Assembly: GCA_946965045.2 (NCBI GenBank) | Contig: OX337242.1 | Location: 2,046,001 to 2,110,000 of the forward strand | Source: Epithemia pelagica | Taxonomy: Eukaryota > Bacillariophyta > Bacillariophyceae > Surirellales > Surirellaceae | DNA length: 64,000 nucleotides | Direction of reading: 5' to 3' | In this document: one piece after another, positions 9,322 through 21,739 of the stretch | Layout: every line of letters begins with the position of its first letter | Position numbering within the stretch: position 1 is the first letter of the stretch | Position numbers and translations under genes: made by a program | The notes under the pieces: generated by a model | Database searches by the model: none | Told to the model about the DNA's origin: nothing | What the model saw: only the letters and a program-made list of their open reading frames with translations

Positions 9322-12300
9322 ATGCCAGTTGACCAAGTCCTCACGGAGCGGCTTCTTGCCGGAATATATGACCTTCCTCATGTTCGCGCTTCGTGTCTAC
9401 AAGATTCTAGTGATTGTAAAGCTTATCGTCAGCTATTCTGGGAAATGCTACGTCCCTTATGGGTAAGTTAGATCAGGAGCAGTGTTGAGTTTCAGTAAAT
9501 ATCCTCCTTACCGTATTCACCCGTGTGCTTCATGTTATCAGGAAGAGAATACCGATAAAGCCTTGGACGTTACCGAGACAGGCGAACCACCGTTGGATTG
9601 GTGTTCTGATGAGGACCTCGAAGCTATCCGTGAATGCAAAACACTTTTGGAGAATGGAACGGATAGTCTTATTAAACGCATCACGTTTTATCCTGAATAT
9701 GGAAGTGCCCTTTGTGTCCTTTCTCCAAACGAAATGGTGGGGGAGGTTTCTATCTTAGTTCTGGGTCTGGACAACCATGAGTTTTATGTGCACCCCAATG
9801 GAGAGAAAGGTCCCGAATGCTACGATCACCTGGCAGTTGCAAAAGACTACAAACCCCTTTTTGTAGGACTCGTCCTTGAGTCTGAACTAAATAATTTCAT
9901 GAAGTTGTTTAAAGAGCTTCTCAGTGAGGCTCAACTGAGAACAGGAAATCAACGATCGGCAAATTTCAATAAACAAGGACATCAAAAAACTCCCGCGTTC
10001 ATTCTCGCCATAGCGAAGCAGGCCTTGCTCAACACCGGAACGTCTGAAGAGCCAAAAGGTGGATTCACGGATAACGGCCTTCACACTGGGGGGAGACCAC
10101 GGAACACATGTTTCCCACTAGTTCGGTCGTTGTTAAACTTTCGTTTGTCCCAAGCTGCTGCTCATCAGGGTGCCGATTCGTTATTTCAACGTCTTGTCAC
10201 TTTCTTTGATCTTCGAGTGGCCGATGAATACTTGAAGATAGGAACAGTCTTGGGTAGCGATGTTGCATATGGATGCAAAAGGATGAACCTTGACAAGGCG
10301 ATGAAAATTCTTGAGACCGCTTCCCGCAAGTTTTCATTCCTTGATGAAGTAATCCTACTTACCGATGGTCTTCTCCAGTATGCGAAACATGTCAAGAGCA
10401 AGATTGAAGAAACCCTGAAGTCTTCTGCGGACTTTGAAAGATCGCGGTTTTCATTGAAACATCTTCAGAACGAAATGAGCCGCGACAAACCCTTTCGAAA
10501 TCCACGAATAAGGGTAGGTGGGAGGCCTTCTCCTCATCCTTCATCTTCTGCTTCAGATATCCGGGAAAACACAAGAAGGAACATAGGACTTCTCCCAATC
10601 TATAGTTGGAAGAGTGGGCTCGATATTCAACGAATGCATGATTGGTGCCTCTCGCCACAGTTTTCGCCATGTACCAGTCTGGTGAACGGGTGGTTGTTGT
10701 TGCGGTAAGACAAGACCAATATTCTTAAAGAAGGAAAATGATGCACTCACCGAAATCTTGCTTCTTTAGGACGGTCGAAGAGTTCTTTTGGAGGTTGGCA
10801 GAACGTGGTATTCACGAAGACAATGCGTTAAATGCAAAAGATGTCTCGCTTGTATTCAAAATTCTTAACCAATACCGCGGAAACGTGCATGTAATGCTAA
10901 CAGAACTTCTTGACGAGAAATTTCCGCGTAAGACTGAAATGTACAGTTGTGAGAAATTGGTGACTTGGATTACATATTGCCTTTCTTTTGCGCAAGTCAA
11001 GGCAACTTATGGCGCCGATTTGAGTGGTGTGGGTGTTTGCTTGAGGTATCAAGACCTCGAACATTCTGTGCTTCCAACACGACGGTTGTGGCGCGTTGTT
11101 CATGTTGTGAAGTGCTTCTTGAAGGGACGATACGTGCGACAAAATGAACTGTTCTCCTTGCGATGTCACGATGCAACCCTCACAATGGGGCAATTCTTTG
11201 CAAAGAAGCATATGAAACATTTGTATGAGGCAGAATCAGAAGCTGCTCAAACTAGGGCACAAAAGTATTGGGCAGAAGTTCAGCGAAAAAAACAATCTTT
11301 GATCTCATTGCGTGAGGAACTTGTATTGCTAGAAAATGATCAACGTAATAAGAGACTTAGGAGTGACAGGGCCGAAGAGGAATATACTGAAGCTGGGCGT
11401 TGTAAACGAAAGCGCCGCGAACGAGACGCACGACGGAAAGACCTGGACAAAGCCAATGACATGGTATCACGTAAGGAAACGGAAATCTCCCGAATGAACG
11501 TTGCACCCGAGCCTATCATGCAGCCGCTACCCCAAGATGCAGGACCAGCATTTCGATGGCTCTTTTTCTTGAACATGCCAGATGATTTGGGAACTTTGGC
11601 AACTCTCAGCTTCACAGGGCAGCAAATGCTCATGCCCAAACGTGTACTTTTGGATTCACAACCGGATGTTTACAAATGCAATGGTCGGTCTTTCATTGAT
11701 CGCGTTTCAAAGAACATTGAACAGGATTCGATTGTTGAATACCATAATGCCAAGAAACAAATAGCCACATACTGTGCGTCGGAGTCCGACCCCTGTACCG
11801 AAAGAGAAGTTCGTCTTCGCACATTTCTCCCCTTCATTTCTTTTCAACCTAGCTTTGCAAAGCGAGTTGACAACATCCAAGAACTGAACGATGGTGTATG
11901 GAGTCCAGATGCTGTCAGTCCTAGGATGGGATGGGACGGTGGCAAGAACGAATGGGATCAATACGGGAAAGAAGTTGACCCATTCAGCCTGGACCGCAAA
12001 GATTCCATCTTGTTTTATACAGAGCTACTCAATGAGCCATCTCTCCAATGGGCAATGAAACAGGACGCAAGTATGGACGAAACTCGCGGGAACTTGGCCC
12101 TTTCTTCGCAGTCCCTCAAACCTGATTGTTTGTCACAGAATGAATATTACCTCTTCTGTAGATTGAGGGCCTTTCCACTACGACAAATAAGGGACATCAT
12201 TGCATGCATAGGAGACCAAAGTCTTCCTCTACCGGACGAAGATGTTCAAAAACTAATTTTTCAAGCCATCTTCCACGTGGGATCTTTGAGTCGAAGCGAC

Positions 12301-15300
12301 GACGAATCGCAGAGTTTTCTGTGGAAACAAGACTTGTACGACTCATCAGACACTGGGCTAGTATCTAATGCGGGCGCGATTTTCAAGAATGTTGGGAACG
12401 TTCTGCGTGAGACACCAAGCAATGCTGCTAGTACTTATGTCATCGCGGCATTGTGCAACTTTTTGTCAAGATGGAGAGAATCCATGAAGGACATTTCCCG
12501 TGATCTTGGTGACGCTCTTTGTCTTTGGGCAAGTGACATTGATAACAGAGTGCGCAATTCAACAAGAAAAGAAGACGTCAGTGGGCTTAAGGTCAAACAG
12601 TCGGAACTGCTTCGCCGTTCTATCCTCTGTTTTGCAGGTGGACCATTGACTGCTGGTGATATTGAAAAGATTGTTGTGAATATCGTTGAATGCAACAATC
12701 TTTGTCTTGGCCACATGTCTAGTGAGAACCGCTTTGTATCAGAATGCCTGAGTATAGTTGCCTCTCGGCTTCACGAGATCGTGGAATGCATTGAACGGAG
12801 GCCGGAGATGCTTACATTCGCTCTTCGGAAGATTGTGGTTGGCGCTCCGGACTGTTTGGAATGGCGGTCGATCAACGACTCGACTTCGTTTAGCACAGCA
12901 TCGGTTTGTTACGAGGCGGAAAATGATGGATGCTTGTATGGAGTCAATATCCTTACTGGTGTTGTTCTCGTGAATGGACTTCCTCCGGGTTCACTTCCAG
13001 CAGAAATCCTTGATCACAGTCTCTACAAACGTGTGTTTGGAAAAGAAAATTTTGAAGTTGTGAACATGACAGGAGTCCAAGAAACTACCAAGTTGGTTTC
13101 TGGATGTATGTATCGCTTCTTTAGACGTGGCCAGGAGTTGCACGTGACTGAAATTGATGTATCAACGATGGAGGAGCATGAACTTCTTGACGCGACAACC
13201 ATCAATAGTTGGGCTGGCGAGCTTAAGCCGCGACTTCAGCAGATGCATAGTCACTGGCTGAATCGGCAACAAGACATAATTGTTCTGAGAGGTCGCGCGT
13301 TTTATGACCGGCAAATAAGCTTTCTTCTGAGCTGTGGTCGCGAATCGTCGTCCCTGGAAGACAAAATTGAAGTGGGTGTTCATGTGGTTCCTAAGCATTT
13401 GCGTTCGATTCCTTTGTCTGAACTTTTGGATCAGATGACAGATTTCGAAAGAATTATTGTCCCCGCTGCAAAAGTTTCTGCGGCTCACGTTTTAACAAAG
13501 TTTGAGAATCCGGATTTCATACACTTTGTGGGGGGCCCTTCCGGGCTGATCCGAATTGAGCTTCCTCGATTCGGACTATCATTCGACTTCAAAGGTGGTC
13601 GCTTTATCTGCCAGGAATTGCGTGGGTTTTGTCTTTGGGAAGAGCAACTGCTATGTGGGGCGATGCATGGATTTTGCCGCTATATCATTTTAAACGAGGC
13701 ATCTCCGCTACGGCAAGAGACGTCTCTGATGAAGTGGAGTGAGGGTGACTTCCGAGTTATCATTCCGGATGGAGAGGTTGTGCGAGAAGAAGACGGTCAT
13801 GTCACCGTAGTAGACAGAAGCTTGTCGAACGGAGCGCACTGCAAGTGGTACCAGTACAAAGTGCATCAGCGTTATGGAACACTCTGTGGAGGTGATACTG
13901 CAGGTCGGATACACCTTGCTTCTATCCATATAGCCACCAGCACGGCCATCCCGGATTCAATGATTGGCATGACAGGCGCTGAAAGAGCCATGGAACTTAT
14001 TAGAGAGTGCTGGACAACTAAGCCGTATTCATATGAAGAAAGACGTGCTTTTGAAAACGTCATGTTTCTGTCGCGCGGAAGATATCCGAATATTTTCCTT
14101 TTATGCCTTGACAACTTAAAGTGCTCTGAGCAGGTCTCTTTCCTTTATGAACAAATGGATGAAGAGGAATACGAACCGCGGAGTTTCAGAGATATTGCCA
14201 ATACAAATGACTTCGTTGCACTTATCCACGACTGTAATGTTCGCATGGGTCTCTCGTCTGACGAAATGGGAAGACTTGGCTTGAAATGTTCAAGTTCACC
14301 TGTGATCCAGGGCCTTATGCCTGAGAATCTGGTCAGAGGGCTGTCCAACTCAACGAAGAAAAAAGTTGCGACTTTGGAAAATTCATTTCTCAAGTGCCTG
14401 GATCACGAGAAGACAGCTGTGGTGGAAAACGCTTTCCCACTTTCTCATGTGAAAACAGATTGCAGATTAGGGATGGATGTAATGGAGGAAATGCGGGCAA
14501 GTTGGAACAACTATACCGATGGATCACGTGAGAAGCTAGTTTTACAAGATTCTTGGTTTCAGCGAGTCTCGAAAACAGCCGTAAATATCGATACAGAAAC
14601 TGCTCGAATTTGGGCATTTTTGAAACAATCCCTACAAGTCACGGTACCGATTCATTTTCGTAACAGGATGGCATTTCATCAATTAACCAATATTCTTCCT
14701 GCCCTAGTTACACCAATGGACCTGATCAGAGGTGTTCATGATCCAACTCGGTTGTCGGCCTTTAACCCTTCGCTCTCCGAAGCTTCACAGAAGTTGTTGA
14801 AAGATGTCATTGTGGCATGGCTGAGGCTTCTCGTTCTTGCGGACAAGACGAAGAGGCTAAAAGCCTTTCATTCTCAGAACAACGTTTACGAGATTCGTAA
14901 AGAATTGAGGTGTTCAAGATTGTGGAACCCTTGGCAATATCCTGCCTGGGTTGCGTTTGAGGTCGACCAGGGCATACAAATACGGCCTGAACAAGCAGAA
15001 GTTGCCCTTCATTTACTTCGCAATTCGGGACATGTGGTACAAATGAATATGGGTATGGGTAAAACAAGTAAGTGCATCGTGACGGAGAGTTGTTGCATAT
15101 CATCATTTTGTTGTCTTAAGCTGCTTATTATTTGACAGGGGTTATCATGCCTTTGCTGATTCTACACTGGGCATACCATCACCAAAACAGTCCAAAGGAA
15201 AAACCAATTACACGGGTCAATATACTACCAAGCCTTTTTGCTGAAGCGCACTCTTTCTTCTCCACATGTTTGACGGCAAGCATCGCAAACCTGCGAATAT

Positions 15301-18300
15301 TTCAACTGCCATTTTGTAGAGATGTTGTTGTTGACAATCTCCGGCTTCGTTTAATGACGAGAATGATTGACCAATGCAGATTGTCGAATGGTATTTTTAT
15401 CGTAGCACCTGAGCATCGGCTTTCCATGGAACTGAAAGTTCACGAGCTTTCCAGACGAGGCGAGAACTTCCTAGAAGTAAGTCGGAGTCTTTCGGAAGTT
15501 TGTAACGCTCTGAACTGGCGCGATGTGCTTGACGAAAGCGATGAATTGCTGCACCATCGATATCGGTTGATTTACGCTACTGGTGACGTTGAGATGCTTC
15601 CTGGTGGACCTGATCGGTATCAAGCTGCTCAGATTCTTTTGAATCGTATATCCACATGTAAAGAAGTTCGATCATTTGTGGACCTGAACAAGTCGGCTTT
15701 CGTGTACGATACGAAGAAAAGTGGCATGTCATGTGGAAACCTTCGTATAAATTCGAAGACTGTCACTGTTTCCCTGATACACTCACTACAGAAGATTCTT
15801 GTTGAATCAATAGTTAAGAGGCCCCCGTACTGCCTTGATTGGTTACGTGACCACCCCGGAAGCACAGAAATTACCGATTTCCTTGTGAATCCGAGGAGTT
15901 CCACGAAATCAATAGCAGAACTTGGTCTCACGGGAAAGCATCGTCAGTCGCTACTTGCCTTTCGTGGATTATTGAGCGGAGGAATACTTACAAGCTGTCT
16001 GCGAAAGCGTCACCGAGTAGACTATGGAGTTGCGCGACGAGGCAAAAAGCGAATCGCAGTTCCATTTCGGGGAGCGGACACTCCGGCAGAACGGTCAGAA
16101 TTTGCACATCCCGATATGGCCATATTGCTAACATGCAGGTCGTATTACGAGGATGGTCTTCAGGAAAATGACATACGTACAACTTTCTCTGAGCTGCTTG
16201 CACTGGGAAGGGAATCCAGGCGAAAACAATACAATAACTGGTTTACTGCATCGCTTGATATGATGACGGAACATGGTTTCGATCATTCCAGTATAAATGA
16301 AATCGATAAGATTGACCTTTCGAATGATCAGCAGTTCAGTTGCCTTGTAACATTCTTTTCCAGAAATTATTTGACCGTAAATTTTTGGTTGAACACATGT
16401 GTTTTCCCATACGAAATGCAGCATTTTCCTTATCGAATGACAGCCACATCATGGAACTTGGCAGAGAATTCAATTGGCGGCTGGGTTGGAGGTTTCTCTG
16501 GCACAAATGACAACCATCGTGCATTGCCCTTGCAAGTTAAGCAGTACTTTGCTAGCCCGAACGCTCATACCGAGACTCCGGAAAGCAAGGGTATCTGGAT
16601 GTCACTCATGGGCACAAATGGACTCATGGTAGACTGCATTTCTAAGAACTCTCTTGGTTGTCACGAACTCACAGATATGGACCCTTTGGATGCTATCCTT
16701 GAGTTTATGAGCTCGTATGATGACCAGATTCATGCTCTAATTGACTGTGGAGCTATCCTTGCTGGAGCTTCTCGCTCTGCTACCGCTAAAAAACTGCTGC
16801 ATGCTGTACGATCCCGATCTGATCTCAGGGGTGTCACATTCTTCGACGGGGCTGAATGGAAGATAATGGAGGAGAATGGTCGAACCACACAAAAGGATGT
16901 TTCACCGGTTGACGAAAAGGACGCCTTTGCCTTCTACGATGAGCCCAGGTGCCGAGGTTCCGACTTGAAGCTTCGACACAACGCTGTTGCAGTCCTCACT
17001 CTTGGACCTTGTTTATGCAAAGACAAATTCATGCAGGCCGCTGGTCGCCTGCGAAAACTGGGAAAAGGACAGAAGCTTGTTATCGTGGGTACGAAGGAGG
17101 TCATGACAGAGATTCAAACCGTTCTGAAACAGAAACGGAGCGCAAACATTACTGTGATTCAAGTTCTTGAATGGACTGTGAGGAACACAATAGATTCTGC
17201 TGCAGAGGCTTGCCTTCCGTGGGCGTCGCAAGGATTCTTCCACGCGACGTCATACGGGAACCACGACCTTGTTGTCGAGAAGGAACTCTCGACACTGGAA
17301 GAGTTGTATGGAGAAAGTTTTGTCGGTATTCAGGCAAGCAAAGCTGTCGTGAAAGCGAAAAATCATTACCTGGGTAGGATGGAACGTCAGAGGCACACTT
17401 TGTTTCCAGAATCAACTAAAATCGTGGAATCAATTATGGAACGGTCAAAGGATTTTGAAAACTACCTGGTTAGTCGCAACCAAGGAATTGACGAAGAATG
17501 TGAACGAGAGTTGGAAATCGAGCGAGAAGTCGAACGAGAAGAAGAGATGGAAATCCCTAAGGTGTCACCAAGAGCCGAACAAGAATGGCCCATGGGGGAA
17601 CTATTCCTCGTAGATGGACCGCAAGATCTGTCGCCACGTGCAAAAGTCCAGCGATTATCCAAGTTTGTGAGCAGGTACTTGAGTCCGTCTTCGATCAGCA
17701 AGATAAATTGGAATGATTCTGTGTACGGAACAAGCAATTTCTTCCTTTCGGTGTCGTCTCAACATACCTTGAACAATTATCTGAGGATGGTTGATGCCGC
17801 ACTTTTCTTCCCGCGTACAAACGAAGTTCTCCTTCTTTCAGAGCGAGAAACAGATCTGATCATCAAGGAGATCCATGAGTTCCGTCATAGTAGGAAACGT
17901 AAAAGTTCCGCTCTGGTCGCTGCAGAAGAGGGTTTCACAGACTTTCGCTTTGTTCTATTTCATTTGATGTTTGCTCGGACGGCATCTGACGGGAAAGTTA
18001 AAGGTGTAGTTCCCGGTGCCGTGACACTGGGAGTGAAAATGAATAACAAGGTCACACCATGGAACCATCTTTTACCTGATAACATTCTTGCCTGTTTACA
18101 ACTCTTTGCGGGAGAAACCGTTTATCCAACAGAAGAGCGTCGAAAGGAATTGAAAAAGTGCATTCGCAAATCAAGAGGTGAACCATTGTTACGGGAAGCA
18201 CGTGCGTTGGCTGATATGCGACACTATACACACTGTTATCCCTACAGCGATCTAGAACAAGTATGCAAAGAAATCGAACGAGAGCATGTATCACGATCCT

Positions 18301-18320
18301 GCAAACGGAAGCACGCTTGA
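9322..18320 (+). CDS. DUF3638/DUF3645 giant helicase-like ATPase, copy A
   Basis: Four exons: 9322-9462, 9542-10704, 10770-15067 and 15139-18320. They give 2,927 aa with phases that join exactly, and the copy B gene has the same structure. Exons 1-3 hold a long N-terminal region with a charged coiled coil near residues 600-690. The DUF3638 core has IRPEQAEVALHLL followed by the P-loop NMGMGKT (Lys1866). The intron after GKT is in the same place in both copies. Next come DESDELL (Asp1999, Walker-B-like), GGFSGTNDNHR, the DUF3645 block RGADTPAERSEFAHPDMAI, and QAAGRLRKLGKG (~2500), which resembles SF2 helicase motif VI. Family members in fungi and oomycetes are about 3,000 aa and their biochemical role is not known to me. 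I infer a DExD-type ATPase remodelling nucleic acid or protein. It is convergent with the channel pseudogene downstream. Confidence 0.92.
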
Positions 18321-18453
18321 TTGTCAAAGCAGACAATGTATTGTGCCCAAAAGTATAACAACAACGGTCGACGGAATATGGGTTCCAGAGTGATTGAATC
18401 AGTTTATATGTGTAACTGATAAGTCTATGAATAAGAGTGCAAGTATACATCCT

Positions 18454-20085
18454 TCATTTACGTGGGGCTATTGCTTCCTCCAACGTGACAACTCCAGAGT
18501 GGTCCTTGTCTAGCAAGTCAAAATTTTGCTTGAGCACTTCCACCATTTCGACCGTCAGCTTTCCTTGTCGTAGCAACTGCAATACCATGAAATCGCTGAG
18601 ATGCAACGGCGAATGCTGCCCCGGTGGCAATGGGCTGTAGGTATTGCGGGTCGATGTTAAGTGACGCGCCAAATCGTGTTCATGCTGGGACAAGGGTCGT
18701 GTCAAGGCACTGGCTTCGAGCGCCTTGGCTTGTCCATCGACCAGCACTTTGGCATAGTGACCCAAGGTCAAGGCAAAGAGCGGAATACCAAGCAAACAAA
18801 AGATTCCACAAAAAATGGCGGGTTGTGCGTCCAAAATACCCGTGACTTGGTCCACTTGGGGTGCCGTGAGACCACCCGTGGCCAAGGCGGAAATGGCAAA
18901 ATGAGTGGCAGTGATAAAGTCCCATTGTTCATGAATCATGCCCCATACAATGCCCATGGACACCTACAAAACAAACACCAGGTAGATGCGATGCTCCAAC
19001 TGCCAGGCCTTTTGTATCGAGGTTTGTACTGTTTGAAACAAACGGCGAGGTGCCGAAGTAAGACCTCCTTTCTCCTGTTTGTCTTTCAAGGACTGCACAA
19101 GTTGATCAATCCCACGATAGATCCCCACAAACTCTTGCATGTGAATGACTCCGTCTTTGAGCTTATCAAATTTTGTCCACAGTTGATGAATCTCATGATC
19201 GTCAATGCTATCCACAAAATGTAGATTCTCTCCACTTTCATTCACCCTGCCCTCGATTGCCTCCGTTTCGTTACTTGACACACGAAACGCCGATCGAATC
19301 AACGTTTTGAATTCTTCAAATGTAAGAACTCCTGTATGGTCCACATCGGCTTGATCAAATACTTGTTTTTCGAGCCAGACTTCGTATTCTTGTATCGACG
19401 GTGTGGACAACCCTTCAACCGCTTCTTGAAGAAACAAGGCCAGGGCACCGGCAATGACAGAGGCTCCCAACAAAATGTAAGCAATCGTAAAGGCCTTGCT
19501 GACCAACTTGGTTTCATACACTTGCGTACAAAATCCAATCGACATGCCCGCATCCACGGCATAAAAAAAGGCCTGATGGAGGGGCCAATCGTTGCATACG
19601 GAATAAAACAGGGATCCGACGGATACCCAAACCACTTCAATCATCATGCAGCTCCGATAGAGTCTCAGTGGATTGTACGTATTCTGTCACGTCGATATCG
19701 CCACCGTACCAGCAGTGTCATTGTGAAAGTCGTTGTCGTCCACTCGACTGTCTATTTGGAGCCCTGTGCTGTTGCTGTTTGGAACAAACCCCAGTGTCCG
19801 ACGTTTTCGTTTAGGATGAATCAGAATCTGAGAAACCAAGGGAAGTTTCGTTTGGATCTTCTGCCACCAAGGTGCCAGTGGCAACATTGGTTTCGTTCTG
19901 TTGGTCCTGATTGTTGTCACATTGCCGACACTGGAAGAAATCGAAGAGAGTGGCCGCCGTTGTCGCCAGTTCTTTAGATGAAATCTTGCCCTTTTTGCAC
20001 AGGAGGGTTGCACTCCTTGTGACAACAATACCAACAAAATCAAGAAACCATAATATCGTCGTCGTTGTCCGACCATGTGCCACAT
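18454..20085 (-). pseudogene. EF-hand two-pore channel, copy A, two nonsense codons
   Basis: Minus-strand frame starting at ATG 20085 with an N-terminal hydrophobic or signal segment. Two pore-loop regions follow (FYAVDAGMSIGFC and ISALATGGLTAP), each flanked by TM helices. Canonical EF-hand loops are DVDHTGVLTFEE between the pores and DKDHSGVVTLEE near the C-terminus. The layout recalls plant TPK/KCO channels, which are Ca2+-regulated K+ channels, but neither filter is the usual T-x-G-Y-G, so ion selectivity is uncertain. Compared with copy B, two Trp codons are stops here: TGA at 19687-19689 and TAG at 18964-18966. The frame is otherwise open and nearly identical to copy B. It is either a recent pseudogene or makes only a truncated product. 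Confidence 0.85.
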
Positions 20086-20519
20086 GCCATCATGTAATCA
20101 TTTCAGATCCATCATCGCGAAGATTGGATGACATCCCGAAAGATACCGAATGATGTACTCAATCTGTCATAGTAATACCTTTGACATTCCCTCGCTATTG
20201 CTCCCCAGCGGTGTTGAGTATTTTTGAACGTTGAATCGTTTCTAGGTAAACTTTGTCCGACTGGGGAGTACTTGGTCTCCGGACATCAGAATACTGCACA
20301 GATCTGCGACTGCCTACACCGCCGTGCAGATTGGCTCATGTGTACCAATAATTTTTTTCAATATTGGGCCCCCCGTCACATTTTCAAGGAGCAACAACAA
20401 CATGGACGATTGCTTGTTGTGGTCAATGGTTCGAGCTGATCCTTGTTTGGTTGTCTCACAAAATCAATAATCATCCATCAACCAAAACATTCTCTTACTT
20501 CTCTATACCCATAGACAAC
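20086..20519. promoter_or_regulatory. Divergent intergenic region, channel/ankyrin, unit A
   Basis: 434 bp between the channel pseudogene (minus) and the ankyrin gene (plus). It matches 34183-34638 closely, including a TACTTCTCTATACCCATAGA stretch just upstream of both ankyrin ATGs. No further gene is seen. Confidence 0.4.
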
Positions 20520-21233
20520 ATGGCTCCTTCCGATCTCAGTCGCGCCCTCTACGCCGAAAAATGGTCCTTGGCCACCAAATTGGTTTCCCAAAATCCTTGG
20601 TATGCCTCCCAATGGTCCAAACAGCCCAGTTTGTTTGATGGCAAGACGCCCGCCCAAGTATTGCCTCTCCATCAAGCAACAGTCAATGGTGCACCATTGT
20701 CATGTATTCGGGCCTTGGTTCATGCCTACCCATCGGCTCTCCGACAAGTCGAATCCTCCTTTCAACGCTTGCCCTTGCATTGTGCCTGTCGCAAACAGGC
20801 ATCGGCCGATGTCATTGAATACTTGGTCCAAAAACCAAAATCAGCCTGTTTGCAAGCCGATTCCATGAGTCGGTTGCCCTTGCATTATGCCTTGACCAAC
20901 GGTGCCGACGAAACTGTGGTACAAACCTTGATGCGAGCCCATCCCCAAGCCGCCAAGGGATGCGACGTCTTGGGATGGACACCAGTTCACATTGCACTGT
21001 CGGTCGGTGCATCACCGAGTTTGTGTCAGTTGTTGTTGGAACAACATCCCGAATCGGTCTTGATTCGTACCAATCGTGGCACCAGTATGCGAAGTGTTAT
21101 TCCTCGCAAGGCACCCAATCGACAAGAATTGCAATCCATGGTGGCAGAAACCAAGCAACATGTGGAACAAACAGTCAAACTTCCTGCCTTGAAGCAAAAA
21201 TCACTTCGGCCGTCGCACATGGTGTTGGTATAA
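20520..21233 (+). CDS. Ankyrin-repeat protein, copy A
   Basis: 237 aa from ATG 20520. Four consecutive ankyrin-like units of about 33-37 residues carry the diatom-type signature: LPLHQATVNGAP, LPLHCACRKQAS, LPLHYALTNGAD, TPVHIALSVGAS. Each is followed by a helix ending near an HP or YP turn. Ankyrin repeats are protein-binding scaffolds; no catalytic domain is attached, so the partner is unknown. The C-terminus is short, basic and helical. No signal peptide or TM segment is seen. An in-frame extension upstream to about 20364 exists but contains intergenic-looking sequence that is not needed for the fold. The protein is about 98% identical by eye to copy B. Confidence 0.85.
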   Translation: MAPSDLSRALYAEKWSLATKLVSQNPWYASQWSKQPSLFDGKTPAQVLPLHQATVNGAPLSCIRALVHAYPSALRQVESSFQRLPLHCACRKQASADVIEYLVQKPKSACLQADSMSRLPLHYALTNGADETVVQTLMRAHPQAAKGCDVLGWTPVHIALSVGASPSLCQLLLEQHPESVLIRTNRGTSMRSVIPRKAPNRQELQSMVAETKQHVEQTVKLPALKQKSLRPSHMVLV

Positions 21234-21739
21234 AACGAGCTTATTTTTGTTCCATGACATGCAACCCCTTCTCCCCAACCACCAGATTTTGAATTCTCTG
21301 TGTGATCTGCATTAGAACACAGGACGAGCAGACACATGGGTATGTAAATAAGCACATGACATCTCCTTGTGGTTGGTCATTGCGATCGTTGATATCCTTG
21401 TAGGAGTAATATGATGGCTAGTACTCCAAGCAATTGCAATGGGTTTGGTTTCTGAGTCTGTCTTCTCCTGTCTGTGCGACTGCATTCGGATGGACAGACA
21501 GAAGATCGCTCCGAGTTCAGTCTCGCTCATCAAATATAGGGTCCCTTGAAATGAACAGGCGTGTCGCATGATATGTATGGAGTTGAGAGGTTGACATTGC
21601 CTGCCCAGTAAGGGTTCCACAATCGGCATCATTCTTATCTCGGACGCGCAAAGGGCTACCGATACCGAGCAATATGCCAGAACAAAACAAATTTGTACAT
21701 GCGTAGCTTGAGTTTGCACTTGTATCCTTGACTGTGCCA
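21234..21739. other. Junction between the duplicated units
   Basis: Contains the end of unit A (~21530), a few bases of spacer, and the start of unit B (~21538) downstream of IMP2 copy B. No gene is seen. The first part resembles 35353-35852, except that the latter carries roughly 180 bp of extra sequence near 35500-35650. Confidence 0.6.

Larger units (their letters stand above)
7392..21530. repeat. Tandem duplication, unit A (~14.1 kb)
   Basis: Direct head-to-tail duplicate of 21538-35852. Both units begin with an AGGGTCCCTTGAA-type sequence just downstream of the IMP2 gene and end with a TCAG..CGCTCAT sequence downstream of the ankyrin gene. Gene order and strand are identical in both (IMP2 minus, DUF3638 plus, channel minus, ankyrin plus). 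Corresponding points are offset by 14,119-14,173 bp. Edges are estimated by eye to within tens of bases. Confidence 0.93.
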
